Of a DNA stretch of 64,000 nt, positions 24,540-32,799 are shown in pieces (within the stretch, counting starts at the first letter, position 1; each line of letters opens with the position of its first letter). The DNA comes from Hyphomicrobium album. GTDB lineage: Bacteria; Pseudomonadota; Alphaproteobacteria; Rhizobiales; Hyphomicrobiaceae. Location: contig NZ_WMBQ01000001.1 of the NCBI RefSeq assembly GCF_009708035.1, positions 1,240,001-1,304,000 on the forward strand, written 5' to 3'. The position numbers were made by a program, and so were the translations under genes. Below the pieces are notes generated by a model. It had not been told where the DNA came from. It saw nothing but the letters and a program-made list of their open reading frames with translations, and made no database searches.

Positions 24540-25115
24540 ATGACGAAAGCAACCTTTAAGGAGAATACGCTTTTTCGTGGCTGGAAGGCGCACAGCGCAA
24601 TGAACGCATGCGTAGGCAACAACGGCGGTCCATACGATCTCTATGACTACGCGCAAGGATATTTCGAGGCCACGCGGCTTCTGCTTCAGGAGGCACAAAA
24701 GCCAGGCATCATCATTGACGTTGTGGTCTATCCGATCTGTCTGACTTATCGCCACGCAATGGAGTTGTTCATCAAGTATCTCATCTCTGATCTTGCCAAG
24801 CTAAACAATGCCAAGAAGAGCTACCGACCCAATCACGGACTCAAAGAAAACTGGGAGTTAGCGCTCAAGCTCATCGCAGAAGCTAAGCTCAAGGCCAGCG
24901 ACCGAGAACTGGCCGCGATCGGCGAAGTGGTCGAAGCGATGGCAGAAGTCGATCCGAAGGGAGAGATTTTTCGCTATCCCGAGAGCATCAAAGGGGATCA
25001 GCATCTGAAGGATTGGAGCCTCATCAATCTGGTTGTCCTGGAACGGTCAGCGGCAAAGACCTTCGAGATAGCACACACTCTCCACCACCGGCTCGAGACG
25101 CGCCTTGGCAGGTAA
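24540..25115 (+). CDS. possible HEPN-like helical protein
   Basis: A 191-residue protein is divergent from qatA. It has a helical centre with Y-R-H-A-M-E-L-F-I-K-Y-L-I, then N-H-G-L-K-E-N-W-E-L-A and a conserved-looking P-K-G-E-I-F-R-Y-P. The arginine/histidine helix resembles the start of HEPN-type domains, many of which are RNases in defence islands. The spacing does not cleanly match the canonical R-x4-6-H motif, so the assignment is tentative. The gene itself looks real. Confidence 0.75.
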   Translation: MTKATFKENTLFRGWKAHSAMNACVGNNGGPYDLYDYAQGYFEATRLLLQEAQKPGIIIDVVVYPICLTYRHAMELFIKYLISDLAKLNNAKKSYRPNHGLKENWELALKLIAEAKLKASDRELAAIGEVVEAMAEVDPKGEIFRYPESIKGDQHLKDWSLINLVVLERSAAKTFEIAHTLHHRLETRLGR

Positions 25116-25706
25116 GACCCTCCGCATCCAACTGTGCGGCGTTCGAGATTTTTGCGCGTCCGCTCCCACCAGTGGCGGTCAAGTTCACTGGATCTACTCA
25201 CCCGGCGCCGGTTGCTACTGGGCCGATTTAGGGGGAACAGCGGCCCTGTTCCCAACATGTCGATGCACAGGTCCACCCATCCGACAAATGTCGCCTTTCT
25301 CGGCAAAGCAGACGGCGCGACTGAGCGCGCTGGTAGCGTCCGTGTTAGCCGCGCCAAGTCGGCTTCTGTATAGATGCCGACGTAGCCACATTTGACCGCA
25401 CTGGCCAAGCAAACGAAAGCGCCGCGGCGGTCACCTCGGGGTTTGCTGTTCGGCAGTAGACGGTGCACCTGGCGGATACCAACAAGGCGGCACCCAGGGA
25501 ATTGGGAACACAGTGTTAGCTTCCACCCCACCAACCGTCTCCCAGCGAAGCGTTCGCTGCTCCGTTCGCCGAGAGATCACCATCCTCCTGGGGGACCAGT
25601 GACGCGATAGCCACGATCCACCAGGGTGAAGTGTGACTAGGCCGGCCGATCCTGCTGGCGTCAATCTTCCCCTGGATGCAATCTCGCTCTCCCCGGGCGA
25701 TCACGA
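25116..25706. other. intergenic stretch with decayed repeats
   Basis: No convincing gene. Short overlapping frames on both strands lack ribosome sites and recognisable motifs. From about 25270 to 25395 the sequence resembles the same Rhizobiales dispersed-repeat family as 18180-18290. Confidence 0.4.
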
Positions 25707-26417
25707 TTACCGTGGCACTGAACCTGTCCGACATATATGCGAGCATGTATTGCGGACGTTTTTAATGCCATCTGCTGCTGCCTTCTTACGACGGAAATAC
25801 GTTCTCTCGGAGATGCCTAAGTCCAGCCAGGGCTTCAGCTTCGCCAGCGACGGCGGTCTACCGAGACGCGCTTTGGCGCGCGCTTTGCGCTTGCGTTCCC
25901 GATCTCGCGCTTTGTTGTCGGCCGTCATTTGCCGGCGGGTCACGCCCGCGGCACGGAACGTTTTGATCCCGACCCGTTCGCGTTCGGCCTTCGTAAGCCG
26001 CAGTAATTCTCCCATCTCGGCCGCCCGCCACATGCGCGGGCTCTCAGCCGTGTCGGTGACGATGTCACGCTGCTCGTCGGCATGCAGCATTACGCACCAA
26101 CGCTGTATCCAGTCGGCCGCTGCCCAAGGCTCTGTAACGCTTGCAATGGCCGTTGCGAGTGCACGGGCCTCCTCCGCGGACGGCGGGCTATGTCTATGGC
26201 GATAGCGGGTAAGATCTTCAATCTCGCGAGCTCGGCGCGAACGAAAGTTGAAGCGGCGACGTGCAAGCCTAGTGGGCGTATCGACGTACCCGAGAGTGGC
26301 GCCGCCGAGCATCACGGGACGCGCCGTTTCGGGTGTTAAAACGCTCGCCCGGGCTACGGGGAGCCATCCAGAACGGTCCTCGCAAACGCGGCCAAAGGAT
26401 ACGCGTACTTCCATCAA
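25707..26417 (-). CDS. island protein with C-terminal helix-turn-helix, unknown
   Basis: A 236-residue basic protein. The middle is helical (W-A-A-A-D-W-I-Q-R-W-C-V-M-L-H). The C-terminal third has a very basic linker (D-R-E-R-K-R-K-A-R-A-K-A-R-L-G-R-P-P) and then an HTH (L-K-P-W-L-D-L-G-I-S-E-R-T-Y-F-R-R-K-K). Two ATG codons stand in tandem at the start behind GAGGG. It may regulate the element or bind its DNA. Confidence 0.7.
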   Translation of the reverse strand: MMEVRVSFGRVCEDRSGWLPVARASVLTPETARPVMLGGATLGYVDTPTRLARRRFNFRSRRAREIEDLTRYRHRHSPPSAEEARALATAIASVTEPWAAADWIQRWCVMLHADEQRDIVTDTAESPRMWRAAEMGELLRLTKAERERVGIKTFRAAGVTRRQMTADNKARDRERKRKARAKARLGRPPSLAKLKPWLDLGISERTYFRRKKAAADGIKNVRNTCSHICRTGSVPR

Positions 26418-27475
26418 TCAAACCCTCGACAATTGAGGACGAGGGCTTGTGCGTTTCGCTTGAATTGGCTATAAAACGCTTGTTCACACCACGCCCTTTT
26501 TACTGGTCCAATAGCGCTTCTAGCGGGAACTAAAGGCGCTACCGATTGAATTACACGCCCGTCTGCGGGCTCCGCCGGAGGCGGGTTCTTTTATTAGATT
26601 GCCGGGGAAGAGCTTCTGGTTTGAGCTTAAGCAGCCTGTGAAACCTGTCCGGTTCGCCCGCGGCCTTCATGCCAATTGGGCATCGCTTTCCAGCTACTTC
26701 GACGCGACGAAGATAGACGAAAATGGGCGTTGACGCGTCGCGGCAAACCAACCCGAATTGTGTCTAAACTTGTCGTTACAATTGCGCGTCTGTTCCGATG
26801 ATGATCACGTCATCGCGCGCCAATATTTGCTGGGCTAATTTGAGTCGGGCGCCGGATGGGACGCGTGGCCAAACGCCCTCTTTGGCGGGTCGTTTGATTC
26901 TGATTTTCGCGATGCCGCTTTGGTTGCTGCGCGAACAACAAATAGCCGGCAGGTGGCGCCATGCTGGAATGGAGCGCCTAGCCGTTCCGCGCATCCATGC
27001 AGTCCTCGGGCGAGCAGTGTGGGGGATACCCCTGGACGAACGCATCGAGCCTTCATTCTGGTCCCCATCCGTCGATGTCGCTCGGCCATTCTATGAGGAA
27101 AAAGCAGTTATCCGCGCGTAGAACGGTGCACACGCGAAGCTACTCTTCGCTGGGGGAAGCATTTCCTCGGGATGCCCCGAGCCCTACAGACGGAGGTTCA
27201 GCCGCGATGCTTTTGCGGCCTCGTAGACCTCAGCCCTTGAGCGCCGAAGTTATCGTCCTTGACCCGTTGTTCGGCTTCGGCACGGATGCTTCTGAATATA
27301 TACAACCATCACTCAAAACCATTGTTGGCGGGAGATTACGCAAACAAGTGGTAGCCCGGCGTCTGGATAATTTCGCCCGTAGCCTCGATTTTTTCGCTCG
27401 GAATCGAGAGACAGCTGCAGCGCGATTTGGGAGGCTGATCTAATCGAAACCTGATCAGTAGCAAAAGAGCGCAGC
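26418..27475. other. intergenic stretch, no convincing gene
   Basis: About 1 kb with only short overlapping frames on both strands. One 12-bp imperfect hairpin lies at 26512-26541 and a GC-rich stem-rich segment at about 26559-26590, followed on the plus strand by TTCTTTTATT. I see no ribosome site or motif that supports a protein. Confidence 0.4.
26512..26541. repeat. imperfect hairpin TAGCGCTTCTAG / CTAAAGGCGCTA
   Basis: A 12-position stem (one C-A mismatch and one G-U pair) around a 6-base loop. No T-tract follows on either strand. It could be a mobile-element palindrome or a structured RNA. Confidence 0.35.
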
Positions 27476-27832
27476 ATGCCTCGCTATAGCGGTCGCGCCC
27501 CGGGTCACGTGCGGAACGCGTTTCAAGATGCCATTGACGCGTTCTTTGAATGGAACTCGGGAGAAGCGGAACCAAGAGTCGAATTTGCAGACCGCGAAAT
27601 CAAGATCTCCGCGGTTTGCAGCTTAGTCTGGAACTGCACGGACATCCTACCCATGCACTGCCGAAATACGTTGGGCTATTGCGACATCGAACCGCGAGCT
27701 CGTACCTACGCTGCAGCTGCGCGGGCTTTAAAACTTCGCGTCAAGGAGGAACTCGAGCTCGACGACATCTCCAAGCCTGTACCCATACATGGGGGGACAA
27801 CTTCCTCTGGATGCCCACACGGCGACGGATAG
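27476..27832 (+). CDS. small hypothetical island protein
   Basis: A 118-residue protein. The central stretch (I-S-A-V-C-S-L-V-W-N-C-T-D-I-L-P, then A-R-T-Y-A-A-A-A-R-A-L-K) resembles short proteins common in Rhizobiales genomes, by memory only. It lies upstream of the excisionase-like gene and the integrase in the same direction. Function unknown. Confidence 0.6.
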   Translation: MPRYSGRAPGHVRNAFQDAIDAFFEWNSGEAEPRVEFADREIKISAVCSLVWNCTDILPMHCRNTLGYCDIEPRARTYAAAARALKLRVKEELELDDISKPVPIHGGTTSSGCPHGDG

Positions 27833-27897
27833 GGCGTATTCGAGGCTGACGCGATTGAGAAACTTGCAGCATCGAAAGACGAGCCGCAGCAAAGCCA

Positions 27898-28155
27898 GTG
27901 ACCCGCCACGATAAGACTAGCGCCGTCCTGCCTGCCAGCATGCCATTACTGTTGTGCTCGCGGGTTCAAGCCGCGGCGCTGCTGAACATTGGCCCCTCGT
28001 CCTTTGACAAGCTCCGCAAGCAAAACAGGCTCTTGCGGCCGGTGATGATCGGGTCGCGAACGCTGTGGCCCTACCGAAATTTGGTGGCCTTCGTTGATGA
28101 TCTGATCGATGCTGGCGACGGCGCTGACGATCCATGGTCGGGCGCCGCGGCATGA
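27898..28155 (+). CDS. excisionase-like helix-turn-helix protein
   Basis: An 85-residue protein with a MerR/AlpA-like fold: A-A-A-L-L-N-I-G-P-S-S-F-D-K-L, then a wing with P-V-M-I-G-S-R-T-L-W-P-Y-R-N-L. Such proteins act as recombination directionality factors or activators of the adjacent integrase. The start is GTG at 27898 or ATG at 27940. Its stop overlaps the integrase ATG as ATGA, so the two are coupled. Confidence 0.7.
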   Translation: MTRHDKTSAVLPASMPLLLCSRVQAAALLNIGPSSFDKLRKQNRLLRPVMIGSRTLWPYRNLVAFVDDLIDAGDGADDPWSGAAA

Positions 28156-29228
28156 GTAGCGCGATGGTCAAAGTCGAATACCCCTACGTTCAGGTGTTTC
28201 GCGACCGGCACGGCAGGACACGCCTCTACTATCGCCGCGCGAGCGAGAACCGCGTGTCACTGCGCGGACCACTCGGTAGCGCGGATTTCGAGCAGGACTA
28301 TAGGGCGGCGCTTTCGGCCAGCGCAGCAGGGCAACTCGCGCAGCCGACGCCAGCGAACCCCCGCACCTATAAGTGGCTGTGCCTGAAGTATCTCAAGAGC
28401 GCTGACTTCCTGCGGCTCGATCCAGGCACCCAGCGCACTCGCGAGCTGATCATCGAGCACACATGGGCCGAGCCAATTGCGCCCGGATCGGCCGTGCTCA
28501 TCGGCGACTGTCCCCTCAACCGCTTCAGCCCGAAAATCGTGCGGGTCCTGCGCGATAGGAAGATGAAATTTCCGCATGCCGCGAACGGTCGCGTGAAGAA
28601 CGTCCGCCGGATCTTCAAGTGGGCCATGGAGAATGAGCATATCGAGGCGAACCCCGCGCGCGATGTGCAGTACCTCAAGACGAGCGGCAGCGGCTATCAC
28701 ACGTGGACGGACGATGAGATTGCGCAGTTTGAGAACCACTGGCCCGTGGGCTCAAAGGCTCGGCTCGCGTTCGCGCTGCTCCGATATCTCGGCGTTCGTC
28801 GCTCAGATGTTGTCGCCATCGGCCGGCAACACGTTCGCGGTGGCTGGCTGCGCTTCACGACAAAGAAGTGCAAGACCCCACTAGAGTTGCCGATGCCCTC
28901 GGCGCTTCAAACCGTAATCGAATCGAGCGAGACGGGCGACTTGACGTATCTGCTCACTGAGTACGGCAAGAGCTTCGCGGACGCCGGCTTCGGCAATTGG
29001 TTCCGCGAGCGATGTGACGCCGCGGGCTTGCCGCACTGCTCAGCGCACGGGCTCCGCAAGGCTGCCGCGACGGCGCTCGCTGATGCTGGGGCCACCGCGC
29101 ATCAACTCATGGCGTGGTTCGGCTGGAAGTCGCTGAAGGAGGCTGAGCGGTACACGCGCATGGCCGATCAGAAGCGGCTAGCTGCGAGCGTCGTCACGCT
29201 CATAGAAAAATGCCGCTCAGGCGAGTAG
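28152..29228 (+). CDS. tyrosine-type integrase of element B
   Basis: A 358-residue phage-type integrase. The start ATG at 28152 overlaps the excisionase stop. The catalytic region shows Arg in L-G-V-R-R-S-D-V-V, then H-G-L-R-K-A-A-A-T, W-F-G-W in the second His position (a common variant) and Tyr in E-R-Y-T-R-M. The N-terminal half has an arm-binding domain (R-D-R-H-G-R-T-R-L-Y-Y) and a core-binding domain. It ends about 720 bp from the tRNA-Glu gene into which the element is inserted. Confidence 0.9.
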   Translation: MSSAMVKVEYPYVQVFRDRHGRTRLYYRRASENRVSLRGPLGSADFEQDYRAALSASAAGQLAQPTPANPRTYKWLCLKYLKSADFLRLDPGTQRTRELIIEHTWAEPIAPGSAVLIGDCPLNRFSPKIVRVLRDRKMKFPHAANGRVKNVRRIFKWAMENEHIEANPARDVQYLKTSGSGYHTWTDDEIAQFENHWPVGSKARLAFALLRYLGVRRSDVVAIGRQHVRGGWLRFTTKKCKTPLELPMPSALQTVIESSETGDLTYLLTEYGKSFADAGFGNWFRERCDAAGLPHCSAHGLRKAAATALADAGATAHQLMAWFGWKSLKEAERYTRMADQKRLAASVVTLIEKCRSGE

Positions 29229-29238
29229 GGAGGCCCAC

Positions 29239-29484
29239 ATGGACCCGCTTGAACTGGTGCTGATGGTCGGCACGATCGGCGCGATATTCGCGGCGATCTT
29301 CTACTTCATGTTTCGCGCCCTGCGGAATGCCCGCCATCTCTGGGTCGGCACACCATTGCATGAGCGCGAGTGGTGGGTGGTCGTGCTCGTTGCCGTCATG
29401 GTGCTGATCGGAGCGGCAGCGGGGCACAGCCCCGGCGTCGGGGGGAAAATCTTCAGGAGCGCGCCGCACACGACGTCGGACTGA
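29239..29484 (+). CDS. small two-helix membrane protein
   Basis: An 81-residue protein starts 10 bp after the integrase stop, with GGGAGG upstream. Hydrophobic helices lie at about 5-27 and 45-64. Probably co-transcribed with the integrase. No family recognised. Confidence 0.55.
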   Translation: MDPLELVLMVGTIGAIFAAIFYFMFRALRNARHLWVGTPLHEREWWVVVLVAVMVLIGAAAGHSPGVGGKIFRSAPHTTSD

Positions 29485-29515
29485 AAGGAATATAGTTTGA
29501 GCAGCGGGGTGCCGC

Positions 29516-29725
29516 TCACCGTCTCCGAGCGCTCAAAGTCGATTGCGGTGCTACCCACTTCTCGACCTTTGCCAGCGTCTCAGGGGGAAACATTTCCGAA
29601 TGAAGGTTCCCTTCCTTATCAATCCACGAACAACGCAAATGGCCGGTGTCGTCCGCGATCGCGTCCACGTCCATCTTCGGACCGCCAGAGTTCTTGCGTA
29701 CCACATCGCCAATTTGCGGAATCAT
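29516..29725 (-). CDS. YodC/DUF2158-family small protein
   Basis: A 69-residue protein with the family pattern: I-G-D-V-V-R, N-S-G-G-P-K-M-D-V, C-S-W-I-D-K-E-G and a late F-P-P-E-T. DUF2158 proteins are small beta-barrels of unknown role, often carried on mobile elements. An AGGAGACC-type site precedes the start. Confidence 0.8.
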   Translation of the reverse strand: MIPQIGDVVRKNSGGPKMDVDAIADDTGHLRCSWIDKEGNLHSEMFPPETLAKVEKWVAPQSTLSARRR

Positions 29726-29874
29726 CGAGGTCTCCTAGCGGTCTCACCTTGACAGCCGAGACTGCTGTGATTCGCATCGTCTGGAAAGCGCGGGACCGCG
29801 TCATTTCACAGAACTCGTTGCCGCTAGAGTCGCGAGGGGATCTCGACACCGCGAGGCCGAAGCGCGAACGAAAT

Positions 29875-29908
29875 TGTCAAACCTTGACGGCCCGGCGCTG
29901 TCAAACCT
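29875..29908. repeat. TGTCAAACCT repeats, right inside end of element B
   Basis: Two exact direct copies of TGTCAAACCT (29875-29884 and 29899-29908) lie 40-70 bp inside the 29947 core. They match the two copies at 5666-5675 and 5717-5726 at the other end. Confidence 0.65.
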
Positions 29909-29946
29909 GCGCCAAGCCCTTGATTTAAAGCGGTGATTTTATGGGA

Positions 29947-29965
29947 TGGCGCCCCGTAGGGGACT
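29947..29965. other. att core at the tRNA end of element B
   Basis: TGGCGCCCCGTAGGGGACT is both the 3' end of tRNA-Glu and the repeated core also found at 5614-5632 and, in overlapping form, at 4201-4219. All three copies are in the same orientation. Confidence 0.85.
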
Positions 29966-30022
29966 CGAACCCCTGTTCCCAACGTGAGAGGCTGGTGTCC
30001 TAGGCCACTAGACGAACGGGAC
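29947..30022 (-). tRNA. tRNA-Glu (anticodon CTC)
   Basis: A 76-base gene including the encoded CCA. The anticodon arm is CCAGC-CTCTCAC-GTTGG, giving anticodon CTC. The T-arm is intact (GGTTCGAGTCC) and the acceptor stem pairs GTCCCGT-type bases with ACGGGGC apart from weak positions. Its last 19 bases are the att core of the island, and integration has restored a full 3' end, so the gene should work. Confidence 0.95.
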
Positions 30023-30036
30023 AGCGCTGGAGCGAA

Positions 30037-30066
30037 CCTATATGGGAGGCGGGGCCTCCCGATCAA
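30037..30066 (-). promoter_or_regulatory. candidate promoter of tRNA-Glu
   Basis: On the minus strand TTGATC (30066-30061) and TATAGG (30042-30037) are 18 bp apart and end 14 bp before the tRNA. The spacer contains a palindrome (GGGAGGC...GCCTCCC). Confidence 0.5.
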
Positions 30067-30102
30067 GCCGTTTCTTTCGTCGCCTCGCCGTTGTAGCGGC
30101 CG

Positions 30103-30486
30103 TTAATTGGGCGCTGCGCGCGTAATACCGACAGATGCGACAGGCTGCCCCGTCGCCAGATCGATCACCGCGACACCTTCCGCGCCCGATGCCTCATAGT
30201 GAACGGCTAGGCGGTCGCCCGACAGAGAGATGGATTTGACCTGCGCCCCGGCCGGCAGTTGCAGACCCGCTGCGGGTGCCAGCGTCATAGACGACGACGC
30301 CGGTTGCGCCGGCTTGGCGGACGCGAGATAGATGATGCGCCCGACCGCGGTGGCCAGCCCGGCAAAGATCAGCACCCCCAGCGCGACCACGACGATCTTG
30401 AGGTTGCGCTGCAGGCGCGCCTCGGCGGCGGTCTGGCCGGTCGCATCCGCCGCGGGCCGCGCATCCACCGTTTGCGTCCCCTGCAT
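30103..30486 (-). CDS. single-pass membrane protein, possibly DUF6476
   Basis: The start ATG at 30486 follows GAGGAG and gives 127 residues; a longer open frame upstream overlaps rluD and is not used. One membrane helix lies near residues 30-52 (I-V-V-V-A-L-G-V-L-I-F-A-G-L-A). A periplasmic domain follows with beta repeats (S-I-S-L-S-G-D-R-L-A-V-H-Y, V-A-V-I-D-L-A-T-G-Q). It is divergent from rluD, the place where DUF6476 proteins often lie in Rhizobiales; that label is from memory. Confidence 0.75.
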   Translation of the reverse strand: MQGTQTVDARPAADATGQTAAEARLQRNLKIVVVALGVLIFAGLATAVGRIIYLASAKPAQPASSSMTLAPAAGLQLPAGAQVKSISLSGDRLAVHYEASGAEGVAVIDLATGQPVASVGITRAAPN

Positions 30487-30514
30487 CAATCGCTCCTCGT
30501 CGAGTTCGCACACA

Positions 30515-31531
30515 ATGGTTGGCGCCGTGAGCCCACAACGCGCAAGCACGATCGAGCTGGTGGCGACGGAGGCCGATGCCGGCGTTCGTCTCGACAAGCT
30601 GCTCGCGCAGCGCATCGACACCCTGAGCCGCGCCCGCATCCAGGCGCTGATCCGCGCCGGCAACGTGGCCGGGGCCGGCGGCGCGACCATAGGAGATGGG
30701 TCATACCGGGTCAAACCGGGCGAGGCCTTTGCCGTCAACGTGCCGGAGCCGGAGCCGGCGGAGCCCGTGGGCGAGGCCATCGCCCTCGACGTGGTCTACG
30801 AGGACGACGACCTGATCGTCATCGACAAGCCGGCGCAGCTCGTCGTGCACCCGGCGCCGGGGCACGAGAGCGGCACACTCGTCAACGCGCTGATTGCCCA
30901 TTGCGGGGAAAGCCTGTCCGGCATCGGCGGGGTGAAGCGCCCTGGCATCGTGCACCGCCTCGACAAGGGAACGTCGGGACTGCTCGTCGTCGCAAAGAAT
31001 GACGCGGCGCATCGCGGCTTGAGCGAGCAGTTCGCCGCCCACGGCACCGACGGACGGATGCAGCGCGCTTATCTGGCGCTCGTGTGGGGCAAGCCATTGC
31101 GGCCGCGCGGCATGATCGATGCGCGGCTCGCCCGCAGCCAATCGAACCGGACGAAGATAGCGGTGACGCGCGGCGCGGGCGGCCGCCATGCGGTGACGCA
31201 CTACGAGGTGCTCGGCACGTTCGATACCGCCGCGGGTCCGGTATCGCTGCTGCGGTTGGAGCTTGAAACCGGCCGCACGCACCAAATCCGCGTGCACCTC
31301 GCCCACGTCGCGCATCCCGTCCTCGGCGACGCCACCTACGCCAGCGGCTTCAAGGCCAAGGCGGCGAAGCTCGACGAGCCGGCGCGCGCGGCGCTCGCGG
31401 CGCTCGATAGGCAAGCGCTGCATGCCGCCGAGCTCGGCTTCGAGCACCCGATCACGGGCAAATCACTTCGGTTTGAACGCCCCTTGCCAGCCGACATGCA
31501 GGCGCTGCTCGAGGCGTTGCAGGGGGATTAG
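30515..31531 (+). CDS. rluD: 23S rRNA pseudouridine synthase RluD family
   Basis: A 338-residue enzyme. An S4 RNA-binding domain lies near residues 15-75 (R-L-D-K-L-L-A-Q-R, S-R-A-R-I-Q-A-L-I-R-A-G-N-V). The catalytic domain has G-I-V-H-R-L-D-K-G-T-S-G-L near residue 147 with the catalytic Asp, then T-G-R-T-H-Q-I-R-V-H-L. It converts uridines in 23S rRNA helix 69 to pseudouridine. The start ATG at 30515 is 28 bp from the divergent membrane gene. Confidence 0.92.
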   Translation: MVGAVSPQRASTIELVATEADAGVRLDKLLAQRIDTLSRARIQALIRAGNVAGAGGATIGDGSYRVKPGEAFAVNVPEPEPAEPVGEAIALDVVYEDDDLIVIDKPAQLVVHPAPGHESGTLVNALIAHCGESLSGIGGVKRPGIVHRLDKGTSGLLVVAKNDAAHRGLSEQFAAHGTDGRMQRAYLALVWGKPLRPRGMIDARLARSQSNRTKIAVTRGAGGRHAVTHYEVLGTFDTAAGPVSLLRLELETGRTHQIRVHLAHVAHPVLGDATYASGFKAKAAKLDEPARAALAALDRQALHAAELGFEHPITGKSLRFERPLPADMQALLEALQGD

Positions 31532-31875
31532 CGGCAAATCCTCTACGCCCGGACAAGCCGCCGTTAGTGCCTTTCGGCATTTGTCCGAATAGCCAAAAGA
31601 CACGTTAGTGGGCCACCGGCTAATCCGTGGATGCGTCCTGGTGCAAGATCGGGGTGAGACGGTCCACGGGCCACAACGCAGCGTTGCGATTGCGGCATAG
31701 GTAACTTGCAACATTGTACCTGTTCCCCGCGTATAGTGGGGTTGAGAGCGTCGCATCGACGGAACCCGCCGGGTGACGCGTTAGGAATGGGGGCCAAAGG
31801 TACAAATGCCCCGGCGCGGCTAGCCGCGTATCATTAGTGAGGGACCGTCCAGCGGCACAGGGCGGCTAAGAGATC
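31532..31875. other. rpoH leader region
   Basis: No gene. It holds the candidate heat-shock promoter at 31705-31736 and a leader of about 130 bases before rpoH. The leader has several short self-complementary stretches and could form an RNA thermometer, but I see no stem clearly covering the ribosome site. Confidence 0.5.
31705..31736 (+). promoter_or_regulatory. RpoH-type (sigma-32-like) promoter candidate for rpoH
   Basis: CTTGCAA (31705-31711) and CCCCGCGTATAG (31725-31736) are separated by 13 bp. This fits the sigma-32 pattern (CTTGAA, 13-15 bp, CCCCAT) with one or two changes. It suggests that rpoH is transcribed in part by its own sigma factor. Confidence 0.5.
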
Positions 31876-32763
31876 ATGGCGACAAAACTTCCGACTATCG
31901 CGCAAGGCTCGTTGGGCCTCTCCCGCTATCTCGAGGAGATCCGCAAGTTTCCGATGCTCGAGCCGGGCGAGGAGTTCATGCTGGCCAAAAGCTGGCAGCA
32001 GCACTCCGATCAGGCAGCGGCGGAGAAGCTCGTGACGTCGCATTTGCGTCTCGTCGCGCGCATCGCCATGGGCTATCGCGGTTATGGGCTGCCGATCGGC
32101 GAGGTCATCTCCGAAGGCAACGTCGGCCTGATGCAGGCGGTGAAGCGCTTCGATCCGGACAAGGGATTCCGCCTGGCCACGTATGCCATGTGGTGGATCC
32201 GCGCCTCGATCCAAGAGTACATCCTGCGCTCCTGGAGCCTCGTGAAGATGGGCACCACGGCGGCGCAGAAGAAGCTGTTCTTCAACCTGCGGCGCGCCAA
32301 GAGCCAGCTGCAGGCGCTGGACGACGGCGATCTGCGTCCCGATCAGGTAAAGACGATCGCCCGCAAGTTCGGCGTCACCGAAAACGACGTCATCTCGATG
32401 AACCGGCGGCTGGGCGGCGACGCCTCGCTGAATGCGCCGGTGCGCGCCGACTCCGAAGCCGGCGAATGGCAGGATTGGCTGGCCGACGATCAGCCCACGC
32501 AGGAGGACACCCTCGGCGAGGCGCAGGAGCTCGACCAGCGCAAGAACTACCTGTCGAATGCGCTTTCCTCGCTCAACGATCGCGAGCGGCGCATCTTCGA
32601 GGCGCGGCGCCTGGCCGATCAGCCGGCGACGCTGGAGGATCTGTCGAGCGAGTTCGGCGTGTCGCGCGAGCGCATCCGCCAGATCGAGGTCCGCGCCTTC
32701 GAGAAGGTGCAGCGCGCGGTACAGTCGGCGGCCCAAGCCGACGACGCCGGCCGTCTCAACTGA
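31876..32763 (+). CDS. rpoH: RNA polymerase sigma-32 factor RpoH
   Basis: A 295-residue sigma-70-family protein. Region 2 is intact (L-R-L-V-A-R-I-A-M-G-Y-R-G-Y-G, then R-L-A-T-Y-A-M-W-W-I-R-A-S-I-Q-E-Y). The RpoH box Q-K-K-L-F-F-N-L-R lies near residue 131. The region 4 HTH is V-S-R-E-R-I-R-Q-I-E-V-R-A-F. It directs heat-shock gene transcription. Alphaproteobacteria often have two copies; only one is in this window. Confidence 0.95.
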   Translation: MATKLPTIAQGSLGLSRYLEEIRKFPMLEPGEEFMLAKSWQQHSDQAAAEKLVTSHLRLVARIAMGYRGYGLPIGEVISEGNVGLMQAVKRFDPDKGFRLATYAMWWIRASIQEYILRSWSLVKMGTTAAQKKLFFNLRRAKSQLQALDDGDLRPDQVKTIARKFGVTENDVISMNRRLGGDASLNAPVRADSEAGEWQDWLADDQPTQEDTLGEAQELDQRKNYLSNALSSLNDRERRIFEARRLADQPATLEDLSSEFGVSRERIRQIEVRAFEKVQRAVQSAAQADDAGRLN

Positions 32764-32799
32764 TCGCAAAGTCTATCGATGCACGAGAGAGCGGCGCCG

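Noticed and set aside
26512-26565. Minus-strand sequence resembling the 5' half of a tRNA (GCGGGCGTGTAATTCAATCGGTAGC)
   Set aside because: No 3' half with pairing acceptor stem or T-arm is present; at best a fragment.
26798-27121. 107-codon plus-strand frame with two ATG codons
   Set aside because: It overlaps equal-sized frames on the other strand and has no ribosome site or motif; left unannotated.
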